A stretch of 64,000 nt of DNA from assembly GCA_964531025.1 (NCBI GenBank), contig CAZHDY010000001.1, positions 248,001-312,000 on the forward strand. Direction: 5' to 3'. The notes under the pieces are model-generated. The model saw only the letters and a program-made list of their open reading frames with translations. It was not told where the DNA came from and searched no databases. Source of the DNA: CALMEC01 sp964531025 (lineage in GTDB: Bacteria; Actinomycetota; Thermoleophilia; Miltoncostaeales; Miltoncostaeaceae). This document shows positions 59,824 to 64,000 of this stretch, in pieces (the stretch's first letter is position 1; every line of letters starts with the position of its first letter). A program made the translations under genes and the position numbers.

Positions 59824-60509
59824 CGCACCGCCCCCTCACGTGCCCGCCGGTTGATCTCGGCATCGGGCAGACGAAGATAGACGGGCGTGACCGGGCGACC
59901 GTGACCGTCGTCCGCCAGCCGCACCGCGAGAGCCGAACGAACAGCGGCCCGATCCTCGTCGACGGTGACCCGCGAGAGTGAGAGAACCCCGTCGTCGAGG
60001 CGCGTGACACCGTCGCCGGCGAGGACGACCGGCCCCTCGATGTCGGCGAGGAACGACGCCGTCTCGGGGATGGGCAGCGCCCGCGCCTCCGCGACCTCCA
60101 CCAAACCGTCGCCGTCCACCCGATACGCGGCGGTGAACACCTCATTGCGCCGTGCGTCGATCACCGGGACCAGAGCCGAACCCGGACCGTGCCCGTCTGT
60201 GAGCCCCCACGCCAGCGTCTCGAGCGTGGAGACACCCACGACGGGAATATCCCGGGCCTGGCCCAGTCCGAGCGCAGTGGCGATGCCGATGCGGATGCCG
60301 GTGAAACCACCCGGGCCGACGCCCACCACGATGCGCTCGACGTCGTCGAGTGTTCTCTCTGATTCGACGAGAAGTGTGTGGATCTCCTCGGCGACGCGTC
60401 GCCCCGCGCCCACCTGCGCGGCGATCTGTCGTTCGCGCAGCACCTCACCGTCGCGGACGAGCGCGAGGCTGGGAGCCGGTGTCGCGGTGTCAAATGAGAG
60501 CGTGATCAA
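59820..60509 (-). CDS. tsaB: tRNA t6A modification protein TsaB
   Basis: 229 residues from TTG 60509. TsaB is an inactive TsaD-like scaffold of the t6A complex. The start LITLSFDTATPAPSLALV and VVGVGPGGFTGIRIGIATAL are typical, with VVPVIDARRNEVFTAAY-type contacts (PVIDARRNEVFTAAYRVD). ATG further upstream would lie inside tsaE and lacks similarity there. The TTG overlaps the tsaE stop by 20 bp, so coupling is strong. Confidence 0.93.
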   Translation of the reverse strand: MITLSFDTATPAPSLALVRDGEVLRERQIAAQVGAGRRVAEEIHTLLVESERTLDDVERIVVGVGPGGFTGIRIGIATALGLGQARDIPVVGVSTLETLAWGLTDGHGPGSALVPVIDARRNEVFTAAYRVDGDGLVEVAEARALPIPETASFLADIEGPVVLAGDGVTRLDDGVLSLSRVTVDEDRAAVRSALAVRLADDGHGRPVTPVYLRLPDAEINRRAREGAVR

Positions 60510-60945
60510 GGGCGTGCTGGATCGCCTCGCGGCGGCGATCGTCGACAACGTCAAAAGCTAGCAACCGCCCGTCGCCGCCCCGATGGGCGATGTCCACGGT
60601 CATCAGGGGTGTCCCCACCACGTCCCGAAGCGCCTCCGGCCACTCGATGAGGACGACGGCGCTCGACATCTCGGCGAGATAGAGGCCGGCCTCCTCGTCG
60701 TCGACCTCCCCCAGGCGATAGGCGTCCAGATGCGCGACGGGCAACGTCCCCTCGTAGCGCTGGGCGACGGTGAATGTGGGACTGGTGACGTGATCCGTCA
60801 CGCCCAGCGCACGCGCCACCCCGCGTACGAAGGTGGTCTTGCCCGCGCCCAGCTCACCGTTCAGCAGGATGACATCGCCGACCTCGAGGACACCGCCGAC
60901 GGCGCGGCCGACGCGCTCGGTGGCGTCAGCGTCCGCTGTGCGCAC
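60490..60945 (-). CDS. tsaE: tRNA t6A modification ATPase TsaE
   Basis: 151 residues from GTG 60945. TsaE is an ATPase that resets the TsaB/TsaD complex. Walker A is LNGELGAGKTTFVRGVARAL; Thr and Asp contacts lie in SPTFTVAQRYEG and VAHLDAYRLGEVDD; the family WP is in VVLIEWPEALRD. It lies 5 bp after the udg stop. Confidence 0.94.
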   Translation of the reverse strand: MRTADADATERVGRAVGGVLEVGDVILLNGELGAGKTTFVRGVARALGVTDHVTSPTFTVAQRYEGTLPVAHLDAYRLGEVDDEEAGLYLAEMSSAVVLIEWPEALRDVVGTPLMTVDIAHRGGDGRLLAFDVVDDRRREAIQHALDHALI

Positions 60946-60950
60946 CTCGA

Positions 60951-61643
60951 TCAGAAAAGTCCCAGCTGCTCGTGCTCGACGACCGCCGGGGGCTCCGTCG
61001 ACGGGGGCTCCGGTGCGGGAACCGACGCCGGCGTCTCAGGGACCTCGGCCAGCGGCCTCACCGGCTCGGCCACACCGAGCAACTCGGGGATGCGCGCGAA
61101 GTCCTCCTCCAGCGTCGCGAGCATTGACGGCGTATAGAGGGCCGCAGCGGGGTGGAACAGCGGATAGAGCAGGAGCTCATGCCCGCCGACGGTGATGGGC
61201 AGCTCGCACCCGTGGACGCGGCTGATGGAGTCGGGGCGGCCCGAGATCAACTTGGTGGCGAAGTTCCCCAGCGTGCAGATCATGCGCGGGCGGATGAGGG
61301 CGACCTGCCGGAAGAGGTGGGGTTCGCACGCCTCGATCTCGGACGTGAGCGGGTCGCGATTGCCCGGCGGACGGCATTTGAGCACGTTCGCGATGAACAC
61401 ATCGTCCCGCGTCCAGCCGACCCCCGCGAGCAGTCGGTCGAGGAGCTTGCCGGCCTGACCGACGAACGGCAGGCCGGTCCGGTCCTCGTGGTAGCCGGGC
61501 GCCTCACCGACGAACATCACCTCGGCCTCCGGATCCCCTGCGCCGGGGACCACGTTGGACCGGGTCTGGTGCAGCGCACAGCGCGTACAGCCGACGACGT
61601 CGCTGGCGTGGTATTCGGCGAGGGAACCGGCACGCGAATCCAT
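60951..61643 (-). CDS. udg: Family 4 uracil-DNA glycosylase (Fe-S)
   Basis: 230 residues from ATG 61643 (GTG 61649 is 6 bp upstream). It removes uracil from DNA. Motif A is VMFVGEAPGYHEDRTGLPFV, motif B is PLFHPAAALYTPS. The [4Fe-4S] Cys pattern is C-x2-C in VGCTRCALHQ, then NVLKCRPPG and EIEACEPHLF, with 15 residues between the last two, as in family 4. The C-terminal 40 residues are Pro/Glu-rich. It heads the udg-tsaE-tsaB-rimI-tsaD-protease run. Confidence 0.93.
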   Translation of the reverse strand: MDSRAGSLAEYHASDVVGCTRCALHQTRSNVVPGAGDPEAEVMFVGEAPGYHEDRTGLPFVGQAGKLLDRLLAGVGWTRDDVFIANVLKCRPPGNRDPLTSEIEACEPHLFRQVALIRPRMICTLGNFATKLISGRPDSISRVHGCELPITVGGHELLLYPLFHPAAALYTPSMLATLEEDFARIPELLGVAEPVRPLAEVPETPASVPAPEPPSTEPPAVVEHEQLGLF

Positions 61644-61649
61644 TCCCAC

Positions 61650-61880
61650 GAGACTAGCGCCCGCACCGGATACCGCGGATCAGAGGTGGCGACGACGGCC
61701 GGCAGGGCCTTTGCCGATTCGTGTCTTTCATGCGCTCACGCCATGGAGTACACTCGCCGAGGAGATTCACAGTAGGCCTGGTATCCGCTGAGGAACTGGA
61801 GCACGATCTGATGACAGTCAAACGTCCCATTGGGGTCGTGTGTTCGCGTGCCGGAACGGGATCCGCGAGGTAGTCCCGCG
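61650..61880. promoter_or_regulatory. Divergent intergenic region between udg and panC
   Basis: About 230 bp containing the promoters of the udg operon (leftward) and the pan operon (rightward). No clear -35/-10 pair or known RNA element was identified. A GAGGT site lies before panC ATG 61881. Confidence 0.3.
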
Positions 61881-62762
61881 ATGGCGACGACGCACGACAC
61901 GATCACGGCACCGACCGTGGTCAGAGGCCGCGACGAGCTTCGGGCACTCCTCGAGACCCGCCGCCGAGAGGGCCGCCGCGTCGGCTTCGTGCCGACGATG
62001 GGGGCGTTCCACGAGGGCCACCTCTCCCTCATGAGACTCGCGGGTGCGGACGGTGGCCACGATGTCGTGGTCAGCCTCTTCGTGAACCCCACGCAGTTCG
62101 CACCCACCGAGGATCTCTCCGCGTACCCCCGCGACGAGGAGCGCGACCTGCGACTCGCCGCCGAGGCGGGAGCGAGCATCGTCTTCGCACCCCCCGTCGA
62201 GGAGATCTACCCCGACGGGTTCGGCACCAGCATCACGGTTACGGGGCCCACGGCGATCCTCGAGGGGGCATCGCGCCCCGATCACTTCGCCGGCGTGGCC
62301 ACGGTCGTCGCGAAGCTGCTCAACATCGTCGCCCCGGACCGCGTGGTGTTCGGTCAGAAGGACGCGCAGCAGGTCGCCGTCATCCGCCGGCTCATCACCG
62401 ATCTCGACTTCGATGTCGAGCTGGTCGTGGGACCCATCGTCCGCGAGGACGACGGGCTCGCCATGTCCAGCCGCAACGCCTATCTGAACCCCGAGGAGCG
62501 TCGTGCCGCCATCGTGCTGCGCCGTGCGCTCGACATGGCCGAGGTCCTCCACGCGGGAGGCGAGATGCACCCGCACGCACTGGAGGCCGTCGCCATGGCC
62601 ACCCTCCGCGAGGAGCCCCTCTGCGAGCCGGAGTACGCCGCCATCGTGCATCCGGATACGTTTTCACTCATCGACACCCCGTTGGACGGACCGGCGGTCC
62701 TGTGCCTCGCGGCACGGGTCGGTCCTGCGCGACTCATCGACAACACCATTCTCTCCGCCTGA
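61881..62762 (+). CDS. panC: Pantothenate synthetase
   Basis: 293 residues. It joins pantoate and beta-alanine with ATP. Signatures: VGFVPTMGAFHEGHLSLMR, VVSLFVNPTQFAPTEDLSAY, GASRPDHFAGVATVVAKLLN, VFGQKDAQQVAVIRRLI and the MSSRNAYLNPEERR region near 200. ATG 61881 gives the family start. panD follows after 16 bp and panB overlaps panD, so the three form one operon. Confidence 0.95.
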   Translation: MATTHDTITAPTVVRGRDELRALLETRRREGRRVGFVPTMGAFHEGHLSLMRLAGADGGHDVVVSLFVNPTQFAPTEDLSAYPRDEERDLRLAAEAGASIVFAPPVEEIYPDGFGTSITVTGPTAILEGASRPDHFAGVATVVAKLLNIVAPDRVVFGQKDAQQVAVIRRLITDLDFDVELVVGPIVREDDGLAMSSRNAYLNPEERRAAIVLRRALDMAEVLHAGGEMHPHALEAVAMATLREEPLCEPEYAAIVHPDTFSLIDTPLDGPAVLCLAARVGPARLIDNTILSA

Positions 62763-62778
62763 GAAGGAGTCCAACCCC

Positions 62779-63195
62779 GTGATCACCCCCCGCACCCGCC
62801 GCATGCTGAAGAGCAAGATCCATCGCGCCACGGTGACGGACGCGAACCTCAACTACGAGGGGAGCATCACCATCGACACCGACCTTCTCGCGCTTGCGGA
62901 CATCCGGCCGTACGAGCAGGTCTTCGTCGTCAACATCAACACGGGGGCGCGCTTCGAGACCTACGCCATCGTCGGTGAGGCCGGCGCGGGCGACATGTGT
63001 CTCAACGGCGCGGCCGCCCGACTCGCGCAGCCCGGCGATCTCATCATCGTGATGACCTACGCCGAATACGCCGAGAGCGACCTCGCCGACTTCGAGCCGC
63101 TCGTGGTACTCGTGGACGAGAAGAACCGCGCTCGTCACACCACCACCGAGATCCCGGCAACCGTTCCCGCCTCATGGGAGGAGGACGTCTCATGA
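62779..63195 (+). CDS. panD: Aspartate 1-decarboxylase (pyruvoyl-dependent)
   Basis: 138 residues from GTG 62779. PanD makes beta-alanine after self-cleavage between Gly28 and Ser29 (in NLNYEGSITIDTDLL), which forms the pyruvoyl group. Further signatures are MLKSKIHRATVTDANLNY and CLNGAAARLAQPGDLIIVMT. Its TGA overlaps panB ATG in TCATGA. Some actinobacteria need PanZ-type maturation, but no such gene is here. Confidence 0.95.
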   Translation: MITPRTRRMLKSKIHRATVTDANLNYEGSITIDTDLLALADIRPYEQVFVVNINTGARFETYAIVGEAGAGDMCLNGAAARLAQPGDLIIVMTYAEYAESDLADFEPLVVLVDEKNRARHTTTEIPATVPASWEEDVS

Positions 63196-63983
63196 TCACC
63201 GCATCCGAGATCCGTTCCACCAAGGGTGTGCGCCGCCTGGCGATGTTGACGGCGTACGACTACCCCACCGCCTTCGCACTGGACCAGGTCGGCCTCGATA
63301 TGATCCTGGTCGGCGACTCGCTCGCCATGGTCGAGCTGGGCTTCCCGAACACGCGCGAGGCCACCGTCGAGATGATGTGCCACCACATCCGGGCGGTACG
63401 CACCGGAGCCGTGAACACCCACGTCGTCGGCGACATGCCCGCCGGCAGCGACACCACCCCGGACCACGCCGTCGCGACAGCCCGCGCGCTGGTCGAGGCC
63501 GGTGCCGACAGCGTCAAGCTGGAGGGCCCCAAGGTGGACGCCGTGCGCGCGATCATCGACGCCGGTATCCCGGTCATGGGACATGTCGGCCTTCTGCCGC
63601 AGACCGCGGAGGTGTTCCGCAAGGAGGGCAAGACGCCGGAGGAGGCCGCGCGCATCCTCGACGAGGCCCGCGCGCTCGACGCCGCCGGGTGCTACGCGAT
63701 CGTGATCGAGGCCGTCCCGGCCGAGCTCGCCACGCGGATCACCGAGGCGGTCACGGTCCCGACGATCGGCATCGCCGCCGGCGTCGCGACGGACGGTCAG
63801 GTCCTCGTTTCGACGGACCTCATCGGCCAGCTCCCCTTTACCCCGCCGTTCGTGACACCGAAGGCGAACGTCTTCCAGATCGTGCAGGACGCGGCCCGGT
63901 CCTACGTGAACGACGTCCATACCGGTTCGGACGAGATGTCGGCCGAGGTCGGGGACGACCTGGGGGTCATCTACGGAAGCTGA
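63192..63983 (+). CDS. panB: 3-methyl-2-oxobutanoate hydroxymethyltransferase
   Basis: 263 residues. It adds a hydroxymethyl group from methylene-THF to 2-oxoisovalerate, giving ketopantoate. Signatures: MLTAYDYPTAFALDQVGLDM, ILVGDSLAMVELGFPNT, GHVGLLPQTAEVFRKEGKTP and the Mg/catalytic Glu in YAIVIEAVPAELA. The C-terminal 30 residues include the FVTPKANVFQIV region. Start overlaps panD by 4 bp. panE is not seen in the window. Confidence 0.95.
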   Translation: MITASEIRSTKGVRRLAMLTAYDYPTAFALDQVGLDMILVGDSLAMVELGFPNTREATVEMMCHHIRAVRTGAVNTHVVGDMPAGSDTTPDHAVATARALVEAGADSVKLEGPKVDAVRAIIDAGIPVMGHVGLLPQTAEVFRKEGKTPEEAARILDEARALDAAGCYAIVIEAVPAELATRITEAVTVPTIGIAAGVATDGQVLVSTDLIGQLPFTPPFVTPKANVFQIVQDAARSYVNDVHTGSDEMSAEVGDDLGVIYGS

Positions 63984-64000
63984 CCCGCGGACCGCAGTCC

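Noticed and set aside
61795..61870. Possible degenerate tRNA before panC
   Set aside because: A TTCG-containing stretch looks like a T-arm at first glance, but no acceptor, D or anticodon stems can be paired.

Overview
The window is high-GC DNA with tightly packed genes, many 4-bp stop/start overlaps, and several GTG and TTG starts. A likely F420-dependent NADP reductase, GatCAB, Rex, a K+-independent proton-pumping pyrophosphatase and a primary sigma factor with an actinobacterial look together suggest a deep-branching actinomycete, probably class Thermoleophilia. That placement is inferred from family content; no rRNA or tRNA gene is visible. Most of the window is ordinary chromosomal housekeeping.

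Layout. 1-2.9 kb: end of a DUF4332 gene, an NfeD-like protein, an OmpA-domain protein and a primary sigma factor with no standard start codon. 3-4.8 kb: ECF sigma factor plus membrane partner. 5.1-6.4 kb: ammonium channel. 6.7-11.4 kb: YqgE, small proteins, two mobile-looking repeats, a VOC protein, a frameshifted YdeI-like gene, and a membrane protein/cupredoxin-like lipoprotein pair. 11.7-20.3 kb: branched-chain amino acid and serine genes (leuD, leuC, a LysR regulator, leuA with a Leu-rich leader peptide, serA, ilvC, ilvN). 20.4-23.5 kb: gatCAB. 23.6-31.6 kb: a flippase-like membrane protein, thiL, ftsH, a zincin, a nitroreductase, and folD with an F420 reductase. 31.7-38.6 kb: a UvrD/PcrA helicase, then cysteine genes (cysE, cysK, an Rrf2 regulator) and two GNAT acetyltransferases. 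39.3-43.4 kb: two tandem secreted paralogs of unknown family followed by a second ECF sigma/membrane-protein pair. 43.5-48.9 kb: hppA, a DMT transporter, mtnP, a DUF1844-like protein and a YbdK-type ligase. 48.9-53.5 kb: an accessory cassette of two unknown genes (OmpA-domain protein and a large Cys-cluster protein) between remnants of two different IS families. 53.6-61.6 kb: a DUF815 ATPase, rex, and a run udg-tsaE-tsaB-rimI-tsaD-subtilase. 61.9-64 kb: panC-panD-panB.

Most notable non-coding content. (1) A family of MITE-like repeats with terminal ATGRTTGATTCC inverted repeats, next to CTAG, sitting directly on the stop codon of the neighbouring gene in three of four copies. (2) A second family of paired hairpins built on a GGTGYCNGRCACC core. 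(3) A leucine attenuator upstream of leuA: a 25-residue leader peptide with eight leucines, apparently translated from a leaderless transcript.

Functional links. The Leu/Ile/Val genes are likely leucine-controlled through the attenuator and perhaps the LysR protein. The Rrf2 regulator beside cysK, with cysE nearby, suggests CymR-like control of cysteine synthesis. The TsaB/D/E genes form the t6A tRNA modification set. panC/D/B feed pantothenate and CoA synthesis.
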